From: Salipaludibacillus keqinensis
GTDB taxonomy: Bacteria > Bacillota > Bacilli > Bacillales > Salisediminibacteriaceae
NCBI RefSeq assembly: GCF_003226325.1
Contig: NZ_PDOD01000003.1
Coordinates: 310,001-374,000 of the forward strand
Length of the DNA: 64,000 nt
Direction of reading: 5' to 3'
Below, in pieces: positions 17,859 through 25,529 of this stretch. Both the position numbers and the translations under genes were made by a program. Under the pieces are notes generated by a model, which was given only the letters and a program-made list of their open reading frames with translations, was not told the DNA's origin and made no database searches. The first letter of the stretch is position 1; each line of letters begins with the position of its first letter.

Positions 17859-18788
17859 TTAGTCATTTTCTATGATAGATAAAAAAGTATCGACTACGTC
17901 TGGATGATATTTTATACCGCGGAGTTGTTTAATTTCTGCTAGGGCGCTTTCCTTAGAGCGCCCTTTCTGGTAAACACGATCACTCGTAATAGCATCGAAA
18001 GAATCAACCAACCCGACAATGGCGGATTCGAGGCTCATTTGTTCTTTCTCGAGGCCTTTTGGATATCCACTGCCATCATAGCGCTCGTGATGTTGTTCAA
18101 CGATTTCTGCAGCTAAAATTAAATGAGGGATGTTCGTTTTCTTTAATATGTCAGCCCCGAAACGAGTGTGATCTTTCATCACCGTCCATTCGTCACTGGT
18201 GAGCTTTCCTGGTTTAAGTAAAATGGATTCAGGCACTTTTGTTTTACCGATATCATGGAGAAGAGCCCCAAAGTGAAGCTTTTGTAATGCTTCTGAGTTG
18301 AGTCCCATTTTTTCTCCGACAAGCATGGAAAGATCTTTAATTCTTTCGCAATGATCAGCGGTGTAACCGTCTTTTTTCTCAATATTAACAGCAAGTAATT
18401 CCAATTCTCTTGTTTCGTTAAAATAATGGTGAAAGATAGGCTTAGATGAGACATACAAAAAAGTTGAATCACTTAGTGCTGTGAATACAAGATGCTCACT
18501 AACGGGTTGGGCAGCAACATGGTCACCTGGCTCAAGTTGATGATCTCCTTTGGTCGTATGCATGGTTAATTTACCGGACAAAATGTAGACTGCTTCTAAA
18601 GTATCGGTTGTATCTTCATCAGGACTCATTCCCCATCTAGCGCCAGTTTTTAATTCATGATGAATAATTTCAGTACCATCATAAGAACTCATTAAAGAAG
18701 TGGTGGATTTTTTCGTCGCAACAGATTCTATAGACTCACCGTTTTTAAGAATAAGCAAGGAAGGTTTAGTAGGTTGTTTAGAACTCAC
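17859..18788 (-). CDS. Cupin + HD-GYP domain protein, probable cyclic dinucleotide phosphodiesterase or sensor
   Basis: The protein has 309 residues. An N-terminal cupin (about 40-112; LEAVYILSGKLTMHT, then LEPGDHVAAQP) precedes an HD-GYP domain (about 128-305). Metal and signature residues are present: LLHDIGKTKVP (His178-Asp179), HTRFGADIL, EQHHERYDGSGYPKGL (233-246) and VDSFDAITSDR. HD-GYP enzymes hydrolyse cyclic di-GMP or related dinucleotides. The cupin may bind a small ligand that controls activity. It starts with GTG 18788 after AGGAGG. A minus-strand -10 TATAAT lies near 18836. The downstream secreted-peptide gene is in the same operon. Confidence 0.85.
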   Translation of the reverse strand: MSSKQPTKPSLLILKNGESIESVATKKSTTSLMSSYDGTEIIHHELKTGARWGMSPDEDTTDTLEAVYILSGKLTMHTTKGDHQLEPGDHVAAQPVSEHLVFTALSDSTFLYVSSKPIFHHYFNETRELELLAVNIEKKDGYTADHCERIKDLSMLVGEKMGLNSEALQKLHFGALLHDIGKTKVPESILLKPGKLTSDEWTVMKDHTRFGADILKKTNIPHLILAAEIVEQHHERYDGSGYPKGLEKEQMSLESAIVGLVDSFDAITSDRVYQKGRSKESALAEIKQLRGIKYHPDVVDTFLSIIEND

Positions 18789-18977
18789 GGATGGGCCTCC
18801 TGACTGGAAAAGATTTCATTTTCCTTTATGTATAATTATAAGGGGCTATTGTGGTTTATGTCGAACAAAAACAGACAAAGATTCAGCGAAGGAAAAAAGA
18901 TAGTACTATTCTTGTTCATAATAATCAGACTATAGTTGTGTTTACTGGTAGACACATAGGTAAGTGAAAACAAAATA

Positions 18978-18986
18978 TGGTATAAT
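18978..18986 (+). promoter_or_regulatory. Extended -10 promoter of the PH-like gene
   Basis: TGG followed by TATAAT (18981-18986) forms an extended -10; the -35 is weak. The ribosome site GAGGGAGG of the next gene lies about 26 bp downstream. Confidence 0.6.
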
Positions 18987-19028
18987 TATGGGAATTGTTG
19001 TTTAATTTGAAGAGAGGGAGGCTTTCCA

Positions 19029-19643
19029 GTGAACAATCGATATGAAGAGTTTATTGCTGTAACGGGAAAGCCCTTACCGAAACCTTATCGCAAACTTGAA
19101 AAAACTGCCCGGATTCTTGAAATAGTTATGCTATTACTCATCGTACCTACGTTTTTATTTTTAGTGATTCATCCAAACTACTCGTTACTTGATTTTCCTG
19201 TGGTGATTAGTTGGATCATACTGCTGATCGGATTTACTGCTTCGTGGAACTGGAGCTTCCATTTAGGGTGGAACCAACGATTGGATGGCAGGATGCGGTA
19301 TGTGTTGGAAGAGGACGGATTAACGATTTACTTTCATAAAAAGCAGTTAAGACACGTTCCTTATGACCACATGAAAAGCGTCGGATCATTGGAAACGCCA
19401 TTAACGAAATTAAAACAAGTGCAGTTATTTGGCAGAAAGTATTTCGTCACGCCAGGAATGGGATCAGGTACGTGTAACGAATACCCGACAATCCTCATTT
19501 ATTCCACAACCATTGATGAAGGTACACTCATCCATGCTAACTTCGAAACAATTCTTCTCTCGCCTGAGCAAGAGGAACAGTTTCAAGAAGCGTTGAAAAG
19601 AAAGATCCATGGAGAAACAACAGATCAACATCATTCTATTTAG
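19029..19643 (+). CDS. Two-helix membrane protein with bacterial PH-like cytoplasmic domain
   Basis: The protein has 204 residues. Two membrane helices (about 28-48 and 54-76) follow a short N-terminal region. The remainder is strand-rich, with patterns of bacterial PH-domain proteins (YVLEEDGLTIYFHKKQLRHVPYDHMKSV). The role is unknown. GTG 19029 follows GAGGGAGG. The gene is monocistronic, between a promoter with an extended -10 and a bidirectional terminator. The PH assignment rests on pattern only. Confidence 0.55.
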   Translation: MNNRYEEFIAVTGKPLPKPYRKLEKTARILEIVMLLLIVPTFLFLVIHPNYSLLDFPVVISWIILLIGFTASWNWSFHLGWNQRLDGRMRYVLEEDGLTIYFHKKQLRHVPYDHMKSVGSLETPLTKLKQVQLFGRKYFVTPGMGSGTCNEYPTILIYSTTIDEGTLIHANFETILLSPEQEEQFQEALKRKIHGETTDQHHSI

Positions 19644-19664
19644 TCATCAACGTATCAACGTATA

Positions 19665-19698
19665 AACAAGCCGTTCTTCCTTGGAAGAACGGCTTGTT
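19665..19698. terminator. Bidirectional terminator
   Basis: AACAAGCCGTTCTTCC (19665-19680) pairs perfectly with GGAAGAACGGCTTGTT (19683-19698). It sits between convergent genes. Confidence 0.92.
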
Positions 19699-19704
19699 AT
19701 TTGA

Positions 19705-21075
19705 CTAATACCTCCGTGCTCCTTCGTAACTTGCCTCGTATGGTTCCGAGTCAAAAAGGTTGTATTCAAGGTGTCTGGTCGTCACACCGGAAGAGGCGCT
19801 AGCCATCATGAATTGGTCGTGACCAATATATAAGGCGGGTAGTAAACTATTAGATCCTTGGAAAAAGAGGACGTCTCCTGGTAGTAAGGAACTGGTGTCT
19901 ACAGGTTCTCCTTTGTTCCACAATTCTCTAGCTGTGCCCGTTAACTGAAGGCCTTCATTTTGTTCAAATACATGTGTAACAAATCCAGACGTATTAAATC
20001 CTTCCTCAGGATTAGATCCCCCTGACTCAAAAGGTACATTTAAGTGCTTTGCAGCCTCTTGCACAATCGGATACTCTCCGTTCAAGCTCATCTCATCAAA
20101 TCGCTTCGCACCGGTGAAAGCATCATTCCAATAATCATTTAAATAAGAGATTTGCGTCATTTCTTCTGTGCGACTGGCGTGGATCATGAAGTTGTTCCCG
20201 ACATAAATTCCGGCATGGGTTACCTCACCTTCTTCTCTGTCACTCACCTCAACATCCACATCGGAGAAATAAAGAACGTCCCCTGGCTGGAGATTTTCTT
20301 CATTAATTTCTTCACCTAGATTAAATTGATCAGTCGTCACTCTTGGTAAATAAACATCTTGATGTTCTCTAAAAGCCTCTTGAATAAAAAACGAGCAATC
20401 AAAAGCTTCTAGAGAGTTACCGCCAAATTCATATGGTGTCCCTAAGTAATTCATCGATTCTCTCACAACTGGATGATCATGATCTTTATAAGTACTTGGA
20501 TGTAACGACTCCATTTCATCTTCAGTTAATCTTTTGGCACCAATATAGTTGCTCGCCCAAAAGTCGTCGTTTTCAAGGTGAAGAGTTTCGATTCCGCCAC
20601 TTTGCGTAGCTGTCATAAACTGACTATCGCCGATATAAATCCCTGACATGATTGTATCGCTTTCGAAAAAAACGACGTCGCCTTCTTGGAGATAGGATTT
20701 CCCCACCTCTTCCCCTATTTCGTACTGATGACCGGCAATTCGCGGCATGCGAATTCCCGTTGCCTCTTCATAGACGTATTGCACAAATCCAGACGAGTTA
20801 AAGCCATCTTCAGGATCCTTGCCCCCAAGTTGATAGTCTGCCCCTTCCAAACTCACAGCTTCCTCAACAAACTCTTCGACCGTAAAGTCCAGATTCGTTT
20901 CCAAGATTCCTTGACTCTTAGGCTCGATATCTTCCTCTGAACTGGATGTTTGTGATGTACTGCTAGATTCATCCAGCGTACCGTTCGTGTTCCACCATAG
21001 AAGAAAAGTAGTGATCGTGATTGTCATTAGAATGATGACGATGAATGGACCTTTTCTTTTTTTAAGAATACTCAT
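19705..21075 (-). CDS. Exported protein with three NlpC/P60 domains, only the middle one catalytically intact
   Basis: The protein has 456 residues. A basic N-terminus and one membrane helix (about 9-28) are followed by an acidic serine-rich linker and three NlpC/P60-like domains (about 63-185, 200-325 and 335-456). The middle domain has the catalytic Cys in FDCS (Cys227) and His in VTHAGIY (His287). In the first domain these positions are Ser94 (FNSSGF) and Met143. In the third they are Thr362 (FNTSGF) and Leu412. So one endopeptidase domain is flanked by two pseudoenzyme copies. It probably cleaves peptidoglycan stem peptides at the cell surface, with the dead domains binding wall or regulating. 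ATG 21075 follows GGGGGAC. Confidence 0.85.
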   Translation of the reverse strand: MSILKKRKGPFIVIILMTITITTFLLWWNTNGTLDESSSTSQTSSSEEDIEPKSQGILETNLDFTVEEFVEEAVSLEGADYQLGGKDPEDGFNSSGFVQYVYEEATGIRMPRIAGHQYEIGEEVGKSYLQEGDVVFFESDTIMSGIYIGDSQFMTATQSGGIETLHLENDDFWASNYIGAKRLTEDEMESLHPSTYKDHDHPVVRESMNYLGTPYEFGGNSLEAFDCSFFIQEAFREHQDVYLPRVTTDQFNLGEEINEENLQPGDVLYFSDVDVEVSDREEGEVTHAGIYVGNNFMIHASRTEEMTQISYLNDYWNDAFTGAKRFDEMSLNGEYPIVQEAAKHLNVPFESGGSNPEEGFNTSGFVTHVFEQNEGLQLTGTARELWNKGEPVDTSSLLPGDVLFFQGSNSLLPALYIGHDQFMMASASSGVTTRHLEYNLFDSEPYEASYEGARRY

Positions 21076-21150
21076 ATTGTCCCCCTACTTATATCGTCCT
21101 TTCTGCATAGTATAGTGGTGCAATTATAGGAAGTAAATGGTTACGATTCA

Positions 21151-21179
21151 GTTCAATGGGATTTGACTTCTGTTATAAT
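21151..21179 (+). promoter_or_regulatory. Promoter of the M42 peptidase gene
   Basis: GTTCAA (21151-21156), a 17-bp spacer and TATAAT (21174-21179) preceded by TGT give an extended -10. The implied start site near 21186 supports translation from ATG 21280. Confidence 0.6.
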
Positions 21180-21279
21180 TGAACGAAGTACATAATGTAT
21201 GGTTAGGATAAAAAGCCACGAAAACAGCCAGTTTTATATCTTCAATGCTAAAAAACTTACCATCAAAGGAGACGATCAG

Positions 21280-22326
21280 ATGAGTTTGCCTAAAGTAGAC
21301 GAAACGATTGAACTAATCAAGAAGCTAGTGGAGATTCCAAGTCCTTCAGGAAATACGAATGAAGTGATTTCTTTTGTTGAGGGATATTTAACTGATTTAG
21401 AAGTGGAAACGAAGCGAAATCGCAAAGGGGGACTGATTGCCACACTCCCAGGGGAAGATCAATCCAATCATCGCATGCTTACCGCCCATGTAGACACATT
21501 AGGAGCCATGGTTAAAGAGATCAAACCTAGCGGACGCTTAAAACTGGATTTGATTGGTGGCTATAAATACAATGCCATAGAAGGAGAGTATTGTGAGATC
21601 GAGACTGCTTCCGGTAAGAAATTTAGCGGAACAATCCTTATGCATCAAACGTCCGTTCATGTTTATAAAGATGCAGGGAAAGCTGAGCGAAACCAAGCAA
21701 ATATGGAAGTGAGGGTTGATGAGAAAGTCTCATCCCCAGAACAAGTGAGAGAACTAGGCATTGAAGTGGGGGACTTCGTTTCTTTAGACCCACGTGTCCA
21801 AGTATTGGACAATGGTTTCATTAAGTCCCGACATTTGGATGACAAAGCAAGCGTAGGGATTTTACTTCAATTAATCCGAAGTGTGAAAAAGGGTCAAGTG
21901 GCATTACCTTACACCACTCACTTTCTTATCTCCAATAACGAGGAAATCGGTTACGGGGGAAACTCCAACATTACGCCTGAAACGGTCGAGTATCTCGCTG
22001 TCGACATGGGCGCCATGGGAGACGGGCAAACGACGGATGAATATACAGCCTCAATTTGCGTTAAGGATGCTAGTGGCCCCTATCATTATGGTCTCAGAAA
22101 AAATTTAGTAAGACTAGCAGAAGAGAATAACATCGGTTATAAATTAGATATTTATCCGTATTACGGTTCAGATGCTTCGGCCGCTATACGTGCCGGTAAC
22201 GATATTGTTCATGGACTCGTTGGACCTGGGATCGATTCATCTCACGCTTATGAACGGACTCACAAAGATTCGATCGAAGAAACAACGAAATTACTGTGGT
22301 ATTATATTCAAGCTGATTTAGTTTAA
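21280..22326 (+). CDS. M42 family metallopeptidase (glutamyl aminopeptidase/PepA-like)
   Basis: This 348-residue cytoplasmic enzyme has the M42 metal-site blocks: AHVDTLGAMV (His70, Asp72), RHLDDKASVG, SNNEEIGYGG, VDMGAMGDGQ and GPGIDSSHAYERTH near the end. M42 enzymes form large tetrahedral dodecamers that remove N-terminal residues from peptides using two divalent metals. The length is normal for the family. The frame is open from 21199, but only ATG 21280 has a ribosome site (AAAGGAGAC). The gene is monocistronic with its own terminator. Confidence 0.92.
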   Translation: MSLPKVDETIELIKKLVEIPSPSGNTNEVISFVEGYLTDLEVETKRNRKGGLIATLPGEDQSNHRMLTAHVDTLGAMVKEIKPSGRLKLDLIGGYKYNAIEGEYCEIETASGKKFSGTILMHQTSVHVYKDAGKAERNQANMEVRVDEKVSSPEQVRELGIEVGDFVSLDPRVQVLDNGFIKSRHLDDKASVGILLQLIRSVKKGQVALPYTTHFLISNNEEIGYGGNSNITPETVEYLAVDMGAMGDGQTTDEYTASICVKDASGPYHYGLRKNLVRLAEENNIGYKLDIYPYYGSDASAAIRAGNDIVHGLVGPGIDSSHAYERTHKDSIEETTKLLWYYIQADLV

Positions 22327-22333
22327 CGAGATA

Positions 22334-22378
22334 AAAAGAGTCTTCTCCATAAGTTGTGCTTATGGAGAAGACTCTTTT
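22334..22378 (+). terminator. Rho-independent terminator after the M42 gene
   Basis: A perfect 20-bp stem, AAAAGAGTCTTCTCCATAAG (22334-22353) with 22359-22378, has a 5-base loop. Confidence 0.93.
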
Positions 22379-22459
22379 AAGCTTCTAGAATCTATAAGCG
22401 GGAGAAAAGAAGAGGGGCAGTCACTCTTCTCTAGCTACCGTACCTAGTCTATTCCTAAA

Positions 22460-23917
22460 TCACTCAAAAAACGGATACGCTCTTCTTTCTTTTTGCACAG
22501 AAACCCATTTTTCAGTCGTGAATTTATTCAATACCCATTCTCCGCCAAATCGACCGAGACCGGAATCTTTTTCGCCTCCGAAAGCCATATGTGCTTCGTC
22601 ATTTACCGGCTGGTCATTGATATGAATCATGCCTGTTTCAATCTTTTGAGCTGTTTCCACTCCGTGATGCAGATCTTTCGTGTGGATGGCGCCACTTAAG
22701 CCATAAGGGAGTTGATTGGCTAATTTAATGGCCTCTTCTTCGCTTTCGAAAGAGATAATCGGTGCTACCGGTCCAAAAATTTCGTTTTTAGCAATGGGCA
22801 TGTCATTGGTAACGTGAGTTAAAATCACAGGATGAAGCAAGTTTCCTTCGACTTTTCCTCCTAGCACTTCTTCCGCGCCTTGATTGACAGAGTCATCCAA
22901 ATCTTTTTGAATTCTATCCACCTGGGAGCGGTTAATAAGAGGTCCAATCGCTGTTTTCTCATCTGATGGGTCTCCTGTTTGAAGAGACTCAACTTTCTTT
23001 TTGAAAAGGTCGACGAATTCATCGTGAATCTGATTATGGACGAGAATTCTGTTAATACTCATACAAATTTGTCCTTGATGCATGAATTTCCCGAAAGCGG
23101 CTGATTCCGCTGCCGCCTCAAGATCTGCATCCTCTAGAACAATCAGCACATTGTTTCCTCCAAGCTCTAAGGCTGTTTCTTTGATCTGCTCTCCTGCTTG
23201 CTTAGCAATATGACGGCCCACTTCGGTCGAACCTGTAAATGAAATGACTTTGGCGACAGAGTGTTGAACGAAGGCATCACCGATTTCCGAACCTCTGCCA
23301 GCGATCACATTTAATACACCATCAGGGGCACCGGCTTCTGCAAAAATATCTGCGATCAGTGTGCCAGACGTGACAATCGTCTCAGAAGCCGGCTTTAAAA
23401 CGACCGTGTTTCCCGTAGCAATGGCTGGAGCGACGGAACGCATGGATAAATGAAACGGGAAATTCCAAGGTCCAATGACGCCTACGACCCCTTTAGGGTT
23501 CATGTACACGCGATTCTCTTTGCCGGGGATATCTGAATCCATGATTTTTCCTTTAACTCGGTAAGGGAATGATGCCGATTCTTTGACGATTCTGTGAGCG
23601 ACAGAGAATTCCAAGTTGGCCTTTGTCATTGTACTACCAGCTTCCTTCACGAGCCAGTCGATAATTTCATCTTTTCTCTTTACCATGACTTGTGCTACCG
23701 ACTCCAATAGCTGTTGCTTTTCTCCAGGAGCCGTGGTGGACCATTTCTTCTGAGCTTGCTGGGCTGATGTATAAGCTTCATTTAAATCTTGCTCTGAAGC
23801 GGATTTCATTTCAAAAATAATATCTTCATTGAATGGATCCTTGTTTGTAAGTGATTTTTCGCTATGGCCTTCGATCCATTTTCCATTAATATATTGTTTA
23901 GCATAATCTTTTGTCAT
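22460..23917 (-). CDS. NAD(P)-dependent aldehyde dehydrogenase
   Basis: This 485-residue ALDH-superfamily enzyme has the cofactor-binding PWNFPF (Asn152), FTGSTEVG (near 227), general base Glu251 in LELGGNN and catalytic Cys285 in GQICMSINR. It resembles the vanillin/benzaldehyde dehydrogenase group (B. subtilis YfmT-like). It oxidises an aldehyde to its acid in the cytoplasm; the substrate is not determinable. The start is ATG 23917 after GGAGGGAAACACA, five codons inside the longest frame. No operon partner is seen. Confidence 0.9.
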   Translation of the reverse strand: MTKDYAKQYINGKWIEGHSEKSLTNKDPFNEDIIFEMKSASEQDLNEAYTSAQQAQKKWSTTAPGEKQQLLESVAQVMVKRKDEIIDWLVKEAGSTMTKANLEFSVAHRIVKESASFPYRVKGKIMDSDIPGKENRVYMNPKGVVGVIGPWNFPFHLSMRSVAPAIATGNTVVLKPASETIVTSGTLIADIFAEAGAPDGVLNVIAGRGSEIGDAFVQHSVAKVISFTGSTEVGRHIAKQAGEQIKETALELGGNNVLIVLEDADLEAAAESAAFGKFMHQGQICMSINRILVHNQIHDEFVDLFKKKVESLQTGDPSDEKTAIGPLINRSQVDRIQKDLDDSVNQGAEEVLGGKVEGNLLHPVILTHVTNDMPIAKNEIFGPVAPIISFESEEEAIKLANQLPYGLSGAIHTKDLHHGVETAQKIETGMIHINDQPVNDEAHMAFGGEKDSGLGRFGGEWVLNKFTTEKWVSVQKERRAYPFFE

Positions 23918-24021
23918 TGTGTTTCCCTCCATTAAGGTTTAGTGAGCAAGTTAAGTTGCATATTCAACAAGATTCCCTAGTGAGGGCTCGTATTAAACCT
24001 TACGGAGGGATAAGAATGAGA

Positions 24022-24055
24022 AAGGGGCCCAATATGCAATAGGTGGGTCCCTTTC
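24022..24055 (-). terminator. Hairpin downstream of the EAL remnant
   Basis: AAAGGGGCCCA pairs with TGGGTCCCTTT (one G-T pair), with T-rich sequence on the minus-strand exit side. It was probably the terminator of the former EAL gene. Confidence 0.65.
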
Positions 24056-24078
24056 AGGTCTTGGTATCTAAATATAAA

Positions 24079-24255
24079 CTACCTTTTTATCATTCCTGCA
24101 TTCACCAATTTTATAAACTCATTAGCTGACACAGGTTTGCTAAATAAATATCCCTGAATAAGTGGACAACCTTTTTCTTTTAAAAATTCTAGCTGCTCTT
24201 TTGTCTCGACGCCTTCTGCCAAAATCGATATGCCTAACTCTTGCGCTGTGGGGAA
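24079..24255 (-). pseudogene. Terminal fragment of an EAL domain
   Basis: Read on the minus strand, about 58 codons give TAQELGISILAEGVETKEQL, then EFLKEKGCPLIQGYLFSKPV and a stop at 24079. This is the last quarter of an EAL phosphodiesterase domain with no start or ribosome site. Its upstream edge, near 24250, abuts the remnant of a response-regulator-like gene, so it looks like a deletion scar. Confidence 0.75.
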
Positions 24256-24289
24256 TAATCATTTAACTGCTGAGTTCGACAAAGTTCTT

Positions 24290-24799
24290 TTAACACCGTT
24301 TCACGGGTCCAATGCATCCAAATGATCTTTGCTTCTTAGTATACTTATCCACTATTAAGTTTAAAATTGTTTTATTAGTAGATTTGGTAGTAGGGGAAGT
24401 GGTGATGCTTTTATCCATTTTATAAAATAAAGTTTGTTCGTTCTTAATATACAAGTCTAATTCAGGTTGAATAAACCTCTTGACCCCTGGGGATACATAA
24501 GAATTCTGCTGCAAGACAGCTAATCGAATAGCTTCCTCATACTTTGTTTTTTCGTAATCAAATACGACCCCAGTCCCTTGAGATAGAAGTTCTGTTAGTC
24601 CTTTTAAGCAAATGGGACCTCTCATGACAAAAATGACAGGAGATTGAATTAAGGGAAGGATGTTCATCTCTTTCATTTCATCTACCTTCGTCACAGGGTA
24701 AGAACTAAGATATATGTAGTGGAACGATGGAACTTTAGCAATATTTTTCAAATAATGACGCATGAGCCCGCTCATAATCATAGCCTCCTTAGGTTTCAT
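24290..24799 (-). pseudogene. Degenerate LuxR/NarL-type response-regulator-like gene, probably frameshifted
   Basis: The open frame has 169 codons. The middle part, GVVFDYEKTKYEEAIRLAV and SYVSPGVKRFI, fits the end of a NarL-type receiver domain and its linker, but the receiver lacks a clear phospho-acceptor. Near 24326 the helix-turn-helix seems to continue in another frame (KIIWMHWTRETVLKELCRTQ), with a stop at 24234. I therefore suspect a frameshift in the DNA-binding domain plus fusion to the EAL scar. It could instead be intact and simply unusual. The call is tentative. Confidence 0.45.
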
Positions 24800-25529
24800 T
24801 CAAGAGAATAGGTCTAAATACCTTTCAAAGTTAAATTTTTGGATGTATCACCTACTATACTACTTTAAAAAGGTGATAATTACTAATAATTAAGTATATA
24901 TTATCTAGGTCTTTTATATTTAATTGAAATTGTTTTTAGGTATTTAATCCTTGATTATTGACGCTCGGAATCAGACGTGTGGTCTCAGCGTTGTATTAGT
25001 TGTGCACAGTACTGTAATTGTTACGCTTGCCCTCGGGTTTGTGGCACTCAGCACGAGATTTGTTGTCCCTCGATCCTGACATGAGGGACTCAGCATTGTA
25101 CCAAGGACATGATAAGTGGCACTTAACTCCACTACATTCTGTCTATTTTATAACGGGTTTGACATTCCATATTTCAAGGGAATGAAACCACGTGTGAGGG
25201 AGGAAGGGTAAGATAAAGTGAGGACCTTTGGTGATCCGATCATTTAATCATTTTGAGCAATGAACGCTCCTTTTTTCCAGGTCACCCAGCGATATCGACA
25301 ATGGACGAGGAATAACTTATAAATCCTTCACCGTTGACAAAATAGTTTGAAAAAATTGATTATCACTGATCTTTTTTGGTATGATAAAGTACAATGTTAA
25401 TATTGGCTTATGTATATTATGAGTGGGACAGGTTATGTCGACATGGACACAAGTTGTCCCACTTATGATCTCCATCATATTCTTTAGGTGGACAAGGCCA
25501 AGAAGTTTCTTAATTAGGAGGTTGATGGA
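24800..25529. other. Non-coding region, 730 bp, upstream of ppc
   Basis: No gene is seen. Around 24960-25130 there is a loose repeat in which ACTCAGC or TCTCAGC recurs every 55-75 bases with GTTGT nearby; it is too diverged to define units. A TTGACA (25333-25338) and a TGG-TATGAT (25377-25384) are candidate promoter parts for ppc. A long inverted repeat at 25422-25463 lies in the ppc leader. Confidence 0.45.
25422..25463 (+). repeat. Inverted repeat in the ppc leader
   Basis: AGTGGGACA (25422-25430) pairs with TGTCCCACT (25455-25463); the loop itself contains the palindrome ATGTCGACAT. It is 67 bp before the ppc start and has no T run, so it is not a simple terminator. It may be an operator or an mRNA-stabilising stem. 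Confidence 0.6.

Noticed and set aside
23995-24045. GGAGGGATAAGAATG opening an 8-codon plus-strand frame
   Set aside because: It overlaps a hairpin that terminates the minus-strand EAL remnant and leads to no downstream plus-strand gene.
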